Positions 41,678-49,989 of a stretch of DNA of 64,000 nucleotides are shown here, piece by piece (within the stretch, counting starts at the first letter, position 1; each line of letters begins with the position of its first letter). This DNA comes from MVRV01 sp964469905 (GTDB lineage Bacteria; Desulfobacterota; Syntrophia; Syntrophales; Smithellaceae): the NCBI GenBank assembly GCA_964469905.1, contig CAYXZW010000006.1, forward strand, positions 46,997-110,996, given 5' to 3'. The notes beneath the pieces are model-generated. The model saw nothing but the letters and a program-made list of their open reading frames with translations, was not told the origin of the DNA and made no database searches. A program made the translations under genes and the position numbers.

Positions 41678-42541
41678 ATGTTTCCTATCATTGGCCTTAT
41701 AGTTGTGCTCGCAAGTGTTATCGGCGGATACCTGCTGGAACACGGCAATATGTCCGTTCTTTTTCAGCCCGTGGAATTATTGATCATCGGCGGCTCTGGG
41801 TTAGGTGCTTTTATTATTGCTTCTCCCATGCACGTAATGAAAGCAGTAGTTTCAGCTTTTGGTGGCATATTCACGCACAAATCGCGCGAAAAAAAAGAAT
41901 ATATCGATATCCTCATGCTCCTCAATGGAATATTTTATAAAATTCGACAACAAGGACTTGTCTCTATTGAAAATGATGTCGATGCACCTGCGGAGAGTCC
42001 ATTATTTACCAAATATCCGGACATATTAAAAAATCATGAAGCCGTTGCACTGATTACTGATACCTTGCGGACAGTTATGACCACAACCATTGCACCTCAT
42101 GAGTTGGAAGCTTTAATCGATCAGGAACTGGAGGCATATCATGAAGAAGCCGTGACACCCTCCCACAGTGTCACTACATTAGCTGATGCGTTCCCAGCCT
42201 TGGGAATCGTTGCGGCCGTTTTGGGTGTTATTTTAACTATGGCTAAAATCAAGGAACCTCCGGAAGTATTGGGTGCCAGTATTGGTGCTGCTTTGGTAGG
42301 AACATTTTTGGGAATTTTATTATCTTATGGTATTTTCGGCCCGCTGGCAAAACACATGGAATTTATTGCCAATGAAGATTTACAGTTTATGAATGTAATA
42401 AAAGTTGCGCTTTTATCTTTTATCGGCGGAGGGGCTGCACCGAAAGTTGCTGTCGAATTTGGCCGCCGGGTAGTACCGGGAAACGCGAAACCTTCTTTTA
42501 CTGAAATGGAAGATGCCTTCCGTGAAGCAAAGAAAACCTAA
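41678..42541 (+). CDS. motA: Flagellar stator protein MotA
   Basis: MotA is the proton-channel partner that pushes on FliG. The 287-residue protein has four membrane helices: about 1-21 (MFPIIGLIVVLASVIGGYLLE), 32-50, 165-185 (AFPALGIVAAVLGVILTM) and 195-220 (ASIGAALVGTFLGILLSYGIF). A large cytoplasmic loop between helices 2 and 3 carries the charged residues facing the rotor. It ends GKPSFTEMEDAFREAKK-like. The gene is 14 bp after the PilZ gene and 49 bp before motB. Confidence 0.95.
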   Translation: MFPIIGLIVVLASVIGGYLLEHGNMSVLFQPVELLIIGGSGLGAFIIASPMHVMKAVVSAFGGIFTHKSREKKEYIDILMLLNGIFYKIRQQGLVSIENDVDAPAESPLFTKYPDILKNHEAVALITDTLRTVMTTTIAPHELEALIDQELEAYHEEAVTPSHSVTTLADAFPALGIVAAVLGVILTMAKIKEPPEVLGASIGAALVGTFLGILLSYGIFGPLAKHMEFIANEDLQFMNVIKVALLSFIGGGAAPKVAVEFGRRVVPGNAKPSFTEMEDAFREAKKT

Positions 42542-42590
42542 CGTGTAACATCAACATTTAAGAATCTCTTTGGACCTTTCACATATTAAT

Positions 42591-43400
42591 ATGGATGAAC
42601 GACCTCAACAAATAATAATTAAGAAAGTTAAAAAAAATAAGGCCGCCCATCATGGTGGTGCTTGGAAAGTTGCGTATGCCGACTTTGTCACCGCAATGAT
42701 GGCTTTCTTCCTTCTCCTTTGGCTTCTAAGTATGGTTTCTGACGAAAAAAAAGCATCACTTTCCGTCTATTTTGAGAAATATAGCATTTTTCAAGCAGCC
42801 GGCAGCACGGCAATAACCTCAAAAGATTCAAAATTGACAGATCCCAATTTCTTGAATCCTGCCTCTCAATCATCTAAGCTGGCTCAAAAAGGAAAGAAAA
42901 CCGGTGAGTTTTCGCACAAAATAAAGCAGGAGATTGATGCCAAAGATGAAGAATTAGTAAAAAAAATAAGGGCCTCTGTCGATGAAAAAATGGCCGGAGT
43001 ACGTGATCAAATACTAGTCGATGTAATTGAAGGCGGTATCAGGATTCAGATTATTGATACAGAGGGCAGCACGATGTTCCCGTCAGGTTCCTTCCAGCCA
43101 ACACAGAAAGCAAAACAAATATTGAAGCTTGTTTCTGCAAATATCAAAGAGATACCCGGACGCATTGTTGTAGAAGGGCATACTGATTCCGCGCCATACA
43201 AGAGCGGTCAAAATACGAACTGGGAGCTTTCTACCGCACGAGCATCATCTGCCCGGAAGGAAATTGAAGTCAATGGAGTAGATTCATCAAGAATTGCCCG
43301 TGTAGTCGGTTATGCTGACGCTGAGCTGCTGATTCCCCTTGATCCGCTCGATCAGCGCAACAGAAGAATCAGTATAATTATTTTAAATGAAAAAAACTAA
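42591..43400 (+). CDS. motB: Flagellar stator protein MotB
   Basis: MotB carries the proton-binding Asp and anchors the stator to peptidoglycan. I choose ATG 42591 (MDERPQQIIIKKVKK); a TTG at 42570 would add seven residues, and neither has a clear ribosome site. Asp31 in KVAYADFVTAMMAFFLLLWLL is the expected proton-binding residue. The OmpA-type domain is intact (IVVEGHTDSAPYKS, NWELSTARASS, GYADAELLIP, DQRNRRISIII). It converges with the cheX end 20 bp away. Confidence 0.94.
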   Translation: MDERPQQIIIKKVKKNKAAHHGGAWKVAYADFVTAMMAFFLLLWLLSMVSDEKKASLSVYFEKYSIFQAAGSTAITSKDSKLTDPNFLNPASQSSKLAQKGKKTGEFSHKIKQEIDAKDEELVKKIRASVDEKMAGVRDQILVDVIEGGIRIQIIDTEGSTMFPSGSFQPTQKAKQILKLVSANIKEIPGRIVVEGHTDSAPYKSGQNTNWELSTARASSARKEIEVNGVDSSRIARVVGYADAELLIPLDPLDQRNRRISIIILNEKN

Positions 43401-43420
43401 AAAAAGAATACTCAATTAAA

Positions 43421-43882
43421 TTATTCTGCCAGGCACACATCCACGACAAAAGTGCCCTCGTCAATTTCAAAAGGAATAATTAAACTCGGCCCTCCCATGA
43501 CATGCGTAATCGAATGCCCCGTCCCGGCTACGACAGTAGGAATGGCCGCCTGAATATAAAAGCCCTCCGCCTCCAGATTTTTTCGGGCCACACCGGAGAT
43601 CATGTTCGTGATTTCACCAACCGCATCTTTGACATCGTTGGTGATTGATTTTATATCTTCACCCAGCATGTTGGATACAATTTTCACTATTGCCCCTTCG
43701 CTGAAACTCAAAGCCAGAGAACCGGCAGCCGAACCTGTCAGCCCGATAATACCGGAAATATCTCCCTTGGCAGCACTATCAACCTTGAGATAAGGCTTCC
43801 CCGCTCGAGGTTCAATAAAAGCCATTGTTTTTAAAACACTTACAGTACCTTCCAAAAACGGATTGATAAATTTTACATTCAT
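43421..43882 (-). CDS. cheX: CheX-type phosphatase of CheY-P
   Basis: CheX dephosphorylates CheY-P. The 153-residue protein has the CheX fold pattern with KGDISGIIGLTGSAAGSLALSFSEGAIVKIVSNMLGED and the catalytic helix VKDAVGEITNMISGVARKNLEAEGF (E-x-x-N motif EITN). It is the last gene of the chemotaxis operon. A second, more divergent CheX-like gene lies at 47780-48232. Confidence 0.88.
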   Translation of the reverse strand: MNVKFINPFLEGTVSVLKTMAFIEPRAGKPYLKVDSAAKGDISGIIGLTGSAAGSLALSFSEGAIVKIVSNMLGEDIKSITNDVKDAVGEITNMISGVARKNLEAEGFYIQAAIPTVVAGTGHSITHVMGGPSLIIPFEIDEGTFVVDVCLAE

Positions 43883-43921
43883 AAAACACCTATTCCAATG
43901 TCCAATATTGAACCATAGTCC

Positions 43922-44311
43922 TTATTTATCCAGACCTTCCACTAGTTTCTTAATTTTCTCGTTTAACACTTCCGCCGTGAAAGGTTTAACGATATAATTA
44001 TTCACTCCGGCTTTCACTGCTGCTACCACGTTATCCTGCAATGCTTCCGCTGTTACCATAAGAAATGGCGTTTTTGCCAGCTCCGCATCAGCCCGAACTG
44101 CTTTGAGTAATTCCAGGCCGGTCATATTCGGCATGTTCCAATCGGAAACAACGACATCAATCTTCTGCGACTTAAGTGTTTTTAAAGCCATCACACCATC
44201 TTCAGCTTCCACAATATCGTCATATCCGCCTTGCTTGAGCAAATTGCGGACAACCTTTCTCATTGTGGCAAAATCATCAACAACCAGGATTTTAACGCTT
44301 CTATCTGCCAT
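43922..44311 (-). CDS. cheY: Chemotaxis response regulator CheY
   Basis: A single-domain receiver of 129 residues. It starts KILVVDDFATMRKVVRNLLKQGGYDDIVEAEDG, with the acceptor Asp in DVVVSDWNMPNMTGLELL, the Thr in PFLMVTAEA and the conserved Lys in NNYIVKPFTAEVL. The motif WNMPNMxGLELL is the flagellar-motor CheY pattern, so this is the likely motor CheY. It lies between cheA (its kinase) and cheX (its phosphatase). Confidence 0.94.
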   Translation of the reverse strand: MADRSVKILVVDDFATMRKVVRNLLKQGGYDDIVEAEDGVMALKTLKSQKIDVVVSDWNMPNMTGLELLKAVRADAELAKTPFLMVTAEALQDNVVAAVKAGVNNYIVKPFTAEVLNEKIKKLVEGLDK

Positions 44312-44356
44312 ATTTATACCTCTCTAAATTTTCCCGATGAGAAATTAAATTTCCAA

Positions 44357-46573
44357 TTAACGCCCTTCACTTAATTCAAATAGACCTTCGATGTCAATAA
44401 TTAAACCAATCCGACCATCACCTAAAATTGCACCACCGGCAACACCTTTAATGCTTTTCAGACCTTCACCGAGGCTCTTGACGACTACTTCTGCTTTGCC
44501 GATAATTGTATCAACCAACAGACATTTGGAACCGCTTTCGCCATCCACCACAACAACAATACCATCCCATGGTTCTCTATGTTTTGGTTCAATATTAAAT
44601 ATCTCGTATAGCCTGATCAGGGGCATTAAACGGCCCATCGCATCGAGCATTTCCCCCTTGCCGACTATGTTGGTATAAGCGTCAATAGAAGGCCTTAACG
44701 CCTGGCGTATTGATAACGTCGGCAAAATGTAACATTCTGTTCCCACCTTTACTATCATACCATCAATAATAGCCAGCGTCAGTGGAAAGCGAGTAATAAA
44801 AGTGGTCCCAACGCCGACAGCGCTTTCAATTTCAATTTTGCCCCGTAACTTTTCCACTGCCCGGCGCACAACATCCATACCCACGCCACGACCGGACACA
44901 TCTGTAACCTTTTCTGCCGTTGATAAACCGGGCAGAAAAATAAACTTGTATATTTCCGAATCGGCAAGTCCCTCTGCACTGGCAATGATCCCGTTCTTCA
45001 GTGCTTTCTGCAGTATTTTATTTTTATCAAGGCCTTTCCCATCATCTGTTATCTCAATTACAACATTGCCCCCACGATGATAAGCTTTTAACTGAATTAA
45101 TCCTTTTTCTGATTTGCCCCTTTGTATCCTGTCTTCCGAAGTCTCCAAACCATGATCAACTGAATTGCGGATCATATGCACCAGAGGATTGTAAATTTCA
45201 TCAACCATATTACGGTCAATTTCCGTATCTTCACCGATTAATTCCACCGAAATATTTTTACCTGAATTTTTCGCCAAATCCCGTACAAGTCGAGTCAAAC
45301 GCTGAAATGTTTGCTTGATGGGTATCATTCTTAAAGTCATAGAAACCTGTTGCAGCGTCGATGTAATCCGGAAAAACTGTGAAATATCTCTTGTTAACTG
45401 CTTATCGGCATTCAGCTGATTTTTTAAATCCTGTTGAATCATGGACTGCGTAATGACCAACTCACCCACCATATCGATCAAGTCGTCCAGTTTTGTTGTA
45501 TCAACGCGGATTGTAGTCAGATCAGTAACCTGATCAACCTGCTTACGCAAAGCCTGAGATACCTGTTTAGGCTTAACGATACCCTCTTCAATTAGAGTTT
45601 GACCTATTTTTTTATCCGGGGTGTTTTTATTTATCTTCAGTGCTTCATCTAATTTTTCTTTGGAAATTATTCCTTCATCAACCAGGATTTCACCAACTTT
45701 TTTATCACCCTTGCCGGCCTCAAGTCCTTGTTCAATTCTAACAATTCTGGTTTTCAGAGCAGGAATATCCAGGGCGGCTTCATCAATTTTCTTCCCTTCC
45801 GTGTTATCTCGAAGCTGGCCGATTAATGTTTTTAAAGCATCAGAACCGTCCAGGACTACGTCAATCATTGACGGCGTAACCGATATTTCGCCGTTTCTCG
45901 CTTTATCCAGAAGATTCTCCAGGCTGTGAGCCAGAGAGCGAATTGTTTCCAAATTAAGGAAGCTGGCCACCCCTTTGATAGAATGAAACGGCCGAAATAT
46001 CGTATTAATATATTCCTTGTTTTCCGGCTCGTTTTCCAAATTAAGAATATTAACTTCGATTTCTTCAATATACTCCAATCCTTCAGCAATAAAATCACGC
46101 AGCAAAGATTCATCCTGGAATTGCATAGGATCTTCCTTTACCTCTGCAACACTTGTCTCTGGTGATGGCGATGGTAATGGTTCCACCTCAGGGGAATCAC
46201 ATGCGGAAACAGCTACCCCGGTAATTGCAGCTACTTTCCCCATGAATTCCTGAATGCTTCCATCATATTTGCCGGTGTTTTTAAAACTGTCGGCAACTTG
46301 CTGCATTACCCGAATTCCTTCTTCCAGCAAATCAGCTGCTTGATTTTTGTCTTTAATCATATCCAGAATTATTTTTTCCAGAATTTGACTCAAACCCATT
46401 GCACACGTATTTAATTGAGATATTTGATTCTTCTGGGATTCATTAATAATGCTTTCAAGGTTATTGAGCAGTTTTCCTGCGGTAGGAATATCAATATCTT
46501 TACAGTCTAAAAAAATATATTCTTGTGCTAATTCATTCAACAAGCCAAGCAGTGCATCATAGTTCATACTCAC
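44357..46573 (-). CDS. cheA: Chemotaxis kinase CheA with extra inserted domain
   Basis: This 738-residue histidine kinase phosphorylates CheY and CheB. Layout: a helical N-terminal domain (1-115), a Pro-rich linker (about 128-140), the HPt domain (about 155-260, phospho-acceptor His197 in FRPFHSIKGVASFL), and a segment at about 300-360 with two related units (KKVGEILVDEGIISKEKLDEAL and KKIGQTLIEEGIVKPKQVSQAL). The dimerisation domain, HATPase (HMIRNSVDHGLE, ITDDGKGLD, GRGVGMDVVRRAV) and CheW-like C-terminus follow. The two-unit segment resembles the GspE/PilB N-domain and is not in E. coli CheA. It overlaps cheB by 4 bp. CheW is not encoded in the window. Confidence 0.94.
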   Translation of the reverse strand: MSMNYDALLGLLNELAQEYIFLDCKDIDIPTAGKLLNNLESIINESQKNQISQLNTCAMGLSQILEKIILDMIKDKNQAADLLEEGIRVMQQVADSFKNTGKYDGSIQEFMGKVAAITGVAVSACDSPEVEPLPSPSPETSVAEVKEDPMQFQDESLLRDFIAEGLEYIEEIEVNILNLENEPENKEYINTIFRPFHSIKGVASFLNLETIRSLAHSLENLLDKARNGEISVTPSMIDVVLDGSDALKTLIGQLRDNTEGKKIDEAALDIPALKTRIVRIEQGLEAGKGDKKVGEILVDEGIISKEKLDEALKINKNTPDKKIGQTLIEEGIVKPKQVSQALRKQVDQVTDLTTIRVDTTKLDDLIDMVGELVITQSMIQQDLKNQLNADKQLTRDISQFFRITSTLQQVSMTLRMIPIKQTFQRLTRLVRDLAKNSGKNISVELIGEDTEIDRNMVDEIYNPLVHMIRNSVDHGLETSEDRIQRGKSEKGLIQLKAYHRGGNVVIEITDDGKGLDKNKILQKALKNGIIASAEGLADSEIYKFIFLPGLSTAEKVTDVSGRGVGMDVVRRAVEKLRGKIEIESAVGVGTTFITRFPLTLAIIDGMIVKVGTECYILPTLSIRQALRPSIDAYTNIVGKGEMLDAMGRLMPLIRLYEIFNIEPKHREPWDGIVVVVDGESGSKCLLVDTIIGKAEVVVKSLGEGLKSIKGVAGGAILGDGRIGLIIDIEGLFELSEGR

Positions 46574-47601
46574 ACCATTCTAATGATTTCTGAGGGTATC
46601 ATATCTAACGAAACAACCTTATCTGCCGCACCTAATTTTATCGCTTCCTTGGGCATACCGAAAACAACACAGGATTTCTCATCCTGAGCAATCGTACCAG
46701 CACCCTTGTTCTTCATCTCCAGAAGCCCTTCAGCCCCGTCTGCACCCATACCGGTAAGAATAACGCCTATAGCATTGGCTCCGGCATATTGAGCAGTTGA
46801 CTTAAAAAGCACATCGACTGCAGGACGCTGATGATGAACCATTGGTCCGGTTTTAACTTCCACATAATAACGGGCGCCACTTCTTCTTAAAATCATATGA
46901 AAATTGCCGGGAGCAACCAAAGCCGTCCCGGGAATAACAGAATCATTGTCTTGTGCTTCCTTGACCGATATCTGGCAAAGATCGTTGAGGCGCGCCGCAA
47001 ATGCCGTCGTAAAATTGGCCGGCATATGCTGAACAATAACAATACCTGGGGAATTGGGAGGCATCTTTATTAATACTTTCTTTAAAGCTTCTGTCCCGCC
47101 GGTAGAAGCACCGATAGCAATTATTTTATTTGTCGTCTGCGTTAAAGCTTTTATCGGTTCATTATCGGCAACATAGGCATCCGCCGGAGACTCCCGTTTC
47201 GTCAATCTAACTCTTGATGCCGCCCTGATCTTTTCTACCAATTGGGCAGACATGTCCCCGACAGTATAGGCAGCTCCAGGTTTACCGATGACATCAACCG
47301 CCCCGATATCCATAGCTTCCAGTGTTAACTTGCCGCCTTTGGGAGTCAATGAACTGACAATAATTGTCGGTACCGGATAATATTTCATTAATTTCTTTAA
47401 GAACGTAAGCCCATCCATTCGCGGCATTTCAATATCCAGAGTGATAACATCGGGCTTCAAACTGACTATCTTATCGCGGGCGACATACGGATCCGGGGCA
47501 ACACCGACAACTTCTATATCTGAATATTTAGAAAGTTCTTCCGAAAATATCTTTCTAACTATCGCCGAATCGTCAACTATGAGAACTTTTATTTTACTCA
47601 A
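46570..47601 (-). CDS. cheB: Chemotaxis methylesterase CheB
   Basis: CheB removes methyl groups from, or deamidates, chemoreceptors. The 343-residue protein has a receiver (SKIKVLIVDDSAIVRKIFSEEL, Asp in DVITLDIEMPRMDG) and a methylesterase domain with the catalytic Ser-His-Asp: IAIGASTGGTEAL, IVIVQHMPANFT and LTGMGADGAEGL. It overlaps cheA by 4 bp. The upstream gap to the CheX-like gene (178 bp) contains palindrome copy D. Confidence 0.95.
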   Translation of the reverse strand: MSKIKVLIVDDSAIVRKIFSEELSKYSDIEVVGVAPDPYVARDKIVSLKPDVITLDIEMPRMDGLTFLKKLMKYYPVPTIIVSSLTPKGGKLTLEAMDIGAVDVIGKPGAAYTVGDMSAQLVEKIRAASRVRLTKRESPADAYVADNEPIKALTQTTNKIIAIGASTGGTEALKKVLIKMPPNSPGIVIVQHMPANFTTAFAARLNDLCQISVKEAQDNDSVIPGTALVAPGNFHMILRRSGARYYVEVKTGPMVHHQRPAVDVLFKSTAQYAGANAIGVILTGMGADGAEGLLEMKNKGAGTIAQDEKSCVVFGMPKEAIKLGAADKVVSLDMIPSEIIRMV

Positions 47602-47696
47602 TTCATCTTACCTCTGGAAAAAGTTGATTAATTCCTATCATTTTCATTTGCGCAACATTTACAGGACATATCTTGAATTCAGGCTGTCCTTTAACA

Positions 47697-47783
47697 ATAA
47701 CTGTAATATCGTAAACGGCATAAGGGGCCGTAACAAAATGGTCTTGCCATCCGCATGGGCGGTTATTTCGTAACGGCCCTTAA
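47697..47783 (-). repeat. Dispersed two-stem palindrome, copy D (inverted)
   Basis: On the minus strand: AAGGGCCGTTACGAAATAA (about 47781-47763) pairs with ATTTTGTTACGGCCCCTTAT (47739-47720), then GCCGTTTACGATATTACAG, matching the ATTTCGTTACGGTGCCTTATGCCGTTT core of copy B. It is located in the cheX-like-cheB gap. Confidence 0.55.
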
Positions 47784-48232
47784 GAAATCATCATTTTTAC
47801 TCCCAACAGGCTTTCATTGGATTCAAAAGATAAGTTCCAGACATTATCATTTGATGCTGTTTCTTGTGTTGTAAATAATCCGGATTCGCTTTTAAATACT
47901 GGAATGGAAAGATCAAACACCTTCGATGCATCATATTTTTGCAAAAAATTCCCACCGATCATATTTACTGCTTCTTTTGTACAATCCTCAATTAGTTGCG
48001 GGGTTACTCCTTCCTCATCAACACCAAGCATGTTCTGCACCATAGCCGAGGCCAGATTGCGTGTAAATAAAACATCAATCTGTCCTTTTATCGGCCCGGT
48101 GAAATTAATCGATGCAATCATTTCGTATTTGACATCTTCGTCCAATGGTTCCAGAAAGACAAAGAACATTTTTTCAAATACTTCAAAAATCGCATTCATC
48201 AGCAGGTCTTGTATCTTCTTTGTATTCTCCAT
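47780..48232 (-). CDS. Second CheX/CheC-like protein
   Basis: A 150-residue protein. The helix DCTKEAVNMIGGNFLQKYD (about residues 85-103) has the E-x-x-N-x-x-GN pattern of CheC/CheX phosphatases, and the beta-rich rest fits the fold. The start at 48232 has a good AGGAG site but lies within the 3' end of the upstream cheY, giving a 50-bp overlap. It may dephosphorylate the adjacent CheY at 48183-48614. It is more divergent than the cheX at 43421. Confidence 0.72.
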   Translation of the reverse strand: MENTKKIQDLLMNAIFEVFEKMFFVFLEPLDEDVKYEMIASINFTGPIKGQIDVLFTRNLASAMVQNMLGVDEEGVTPQLIEDCTKEAVNMIGGNFLQKYDASKVFDLSIPVFKSESGLFTTQETASNDNVWNLSFESNESLLGVKMMIS

Positions 48233-48614
48233 TTTCGGAAACTCCTATGACTTGATGAAGGATCTTTCTGATATCTTCCGGCAAAAAAGGCTTTTTGATA
48301 AAACCTTTTGCCCCGTGATTAAAGGCTTCCTGCATACGCTCGGCACTTCCTTCAGTTGTTATCATTATTACCGGTATTTCTTTTAACGTGTCGTTTCTAC
48401 TTAATTGATCCAGAAGCTCCAAGCCGTTTACTTCCGGCATATTGATATCAGATATTATGACGTCAACCCAATTACCGGAAAGGATTTCCATGGCCTCTCT
48501 CCCATTTCCGGCTTGCAAACATTGATCCATTTGAAACCCGGAAATAGTTACAATTTTCTTAATAACAGCCCTCATGGCACTGGAATCATCTACAATTAAC
48601 ACGTTGAATGACAT
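48183..48614 (-). CDS. CheY-like response regulator with C-terminal tail
   Basis: A 143-residue single receiver domain. The acceptor Asp is in DVIISDINMPEVNGLELL, Thr in IPVIMITTEGS, and Lys in AKGFIKKPFLPEDI. A polar tail of about 18 residues (VSENGEYKEDTRPADECDF) follows the domain; its DNA overlaps the start of the CheX-like gene by 50 bp. It is distinct from the motor CheY at 43922 and may act as a phosphate sink or signal to HDOD/CheX proteins. Confidence 0.85.
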   Translation of the reverse strand: MSFNVLIVDDSSAMRAVIKKIVTISGFQMDQCLQAGNGREAMEILSGNWVDVIISDINMPEVNGLELLDQLSRNDTLKEIPVIMITTEGSAERMQEAFNHGAKGFIKKPFLPEDIRKILHQVIGVSENGEYKEDTRPADECDF

Positions 48615-48654
48615 AACGTCACCTTCCCTTATTTATGTTCGGCTGCATTAGTTA

Positions 48655-49506
48655 TCATACAATACTGATGAGCTCTTTGGCATGATTCAAATCGTCCGAC
48701 AGTAAAACCATACTCATTTCCAAATCCTTCATCCTTAGATTAAATTTTTTCAACACCTGACTCACAGCGCGTTGCGCCAGACCGTCAACACCACCACCCA
48801 CTCCCAACATTAAACAGGTTTGATTCGCCAGATAAACGATCCAGGGCATTATTTTTTCTTCTTTCTCCAGCAAATCCGGCCGATGATGAAAAGATATAGC
48901 CTCGACAATTTCCGCGGGAAATTTCCAGAACTCGGCAATCTTACCACCTAATGCGGCATGATTGATTCCGATGACCATTTCTTCCGCTTCCAAAAAAGAA
49001 ATGTTCTGTTGGGCCACCAATCCGGATATTTTAGTCAGCGACTCACGGACAAATTCACCCATGATAATTTTTCCCACGTCATGCAGAAGTGCAGCCGTAT
49101 AAAGAGTGTTATCTTCTTGTCCCGTTATTTTTTGGGAAATAATCTGGGACATCAGAGCTACGGCCACAGAATGCTCCCATAAATCAGTCACATTATCATA
49201 ATAACCTGCAGCACCCTTTTTATAATATTTCGAAACTCCTGCTGTCTGAATTGCCCTCAATAAGTTTTTTTGACCAAGATAAACTACAGCATTGTTGATG
49301 GTACTGATTTTCTGGCGCGGACCAAAATATGCCGAATTGGCCATTTTTAAAATATTTGCGGTTATCGACGGATCAAATTTAATTACATTGGCTACTTCAT
49401 TGACAGAATAATCCGGCTTCGCCAGTAACTGAGCCACCTTGTTGCCGGTCGCCGGAAATGCAGGGATTGTATTTATTGATTTTAATATACGATCAACTGT
49501 TTTCAT
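48655..49506 (-). CDS. HDOD-domain signalling protein
   Basis: This 283-residue protein is an HDOD (HD-related output domain) protein. Diagnostic segments are LAKPDYSVNEVANVIKFDPSITANILKMANSAYFG near the start and LWEHSVAVALMSQIIS...YTAALLHDVGKIIMGEF in the middle, followed by a C-terminal region with INHAALGGKIAEFWKFPAEIVEAISFHHRP. The H...HD residues are present (HSVA, LHDVG, HAALGG, HH), so the HD centre may be intact. It overlaps cheD by 4 bp. HDOD proteins in chemotaxis clusters probably link to c-di-GMP or stress signalling; the role is inferred. Confidence 0.87.
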   Translation of the reverse strand: MKTVDRILKSINTIPAFPATGNKVAQLLAKPDYSVNEVANVIKFDPSITANILKMANSAYFGPRQKISTINNAVVYLGQKNLLRAIQTAGVSKYYKKGAAGYYDNVTDLWEHSVAVALMSQIISQKITGQEDNTLYTAALLHDVGKIIMGEFVRESLTKISGLVAQQNISFLEAEEMVIGINHAALGGKIAEFWKFPAEIVEAISFHHRPDLLEKEEKIMPWIVYLANQTCLMLGVGGGVDGLAQRAVSQVLKKFNLRMKDLEMSMVLLSDDLNHAKELISIV

Positions 49507-49985
49507 AATTCTTTCATCTCCCCCCCGGCACCACGGACAAACACCTTTCCAGTGGAAACATCTAAACGAACGGTACGATTATAATTCAGGCCTGTATCCT
49601 CCTTGTCGATCATGACGTTATTTTTCCAGAATATTTTCCTCATGGCCATAATATTTTTTTGCCCGATACGGAAAAAATTGGTGTCATCCAATATACTGGC
49701 TCCACCGGCGGCTTTAACAATCATTCTCTTCTTATCTGCACCCAAATTGTAACATGATTTAAATAACAGCGGAATACCTGTATCGGCAAACATTTCCGGA
49801 TTTTCTTTGGCTTTATTTTGATCAAGACTGGATTCCGGCAACATGTAATGCAACATTCCTCCAACCTTTACAACTGGATCATAAATGACTATCCCGATGC
49901 AAGAACCCAAGGCATATGTAATAATTACATCGTTTAAGTTGTTACTAACTTTAATATCAGATATTCCTACTATTAAATCGCTCAT
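49503..49985 (-). CDS. cheD: Chemoreceptor deamidase CheD
   Basis: CheD deamidates receptor glutamines and partners with CheC/CheX-type phosphatases. The 160-residue protein has the catalytic Cys in TYALGSCIGIVIYDPV (about residue 29) and the His in VGGMLHYMLPES. The later KAAGGASILDDTNFFRIGQKN is also typical. It overlaps the HDOD gene by 4 bp and lies 4 bp after cheR. Confidence 0.93.
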   Translation of the reverse strand: MSDLIVGISDIKVSNNLNDVIITYALGSCIGIVIYDPVVKVGGMLHYMLPESSLDQNKAKENPEMFADTGIPLLFKSCYNLGADKKRMIVKAAGGASILDDTNFFRIGQKNIMAMRKIFWKNNVMIDKEDTGLNYNRTVRLDVSTGKVFVRGAGGEMKEL

Positions 49986-49989
49986 ATAT

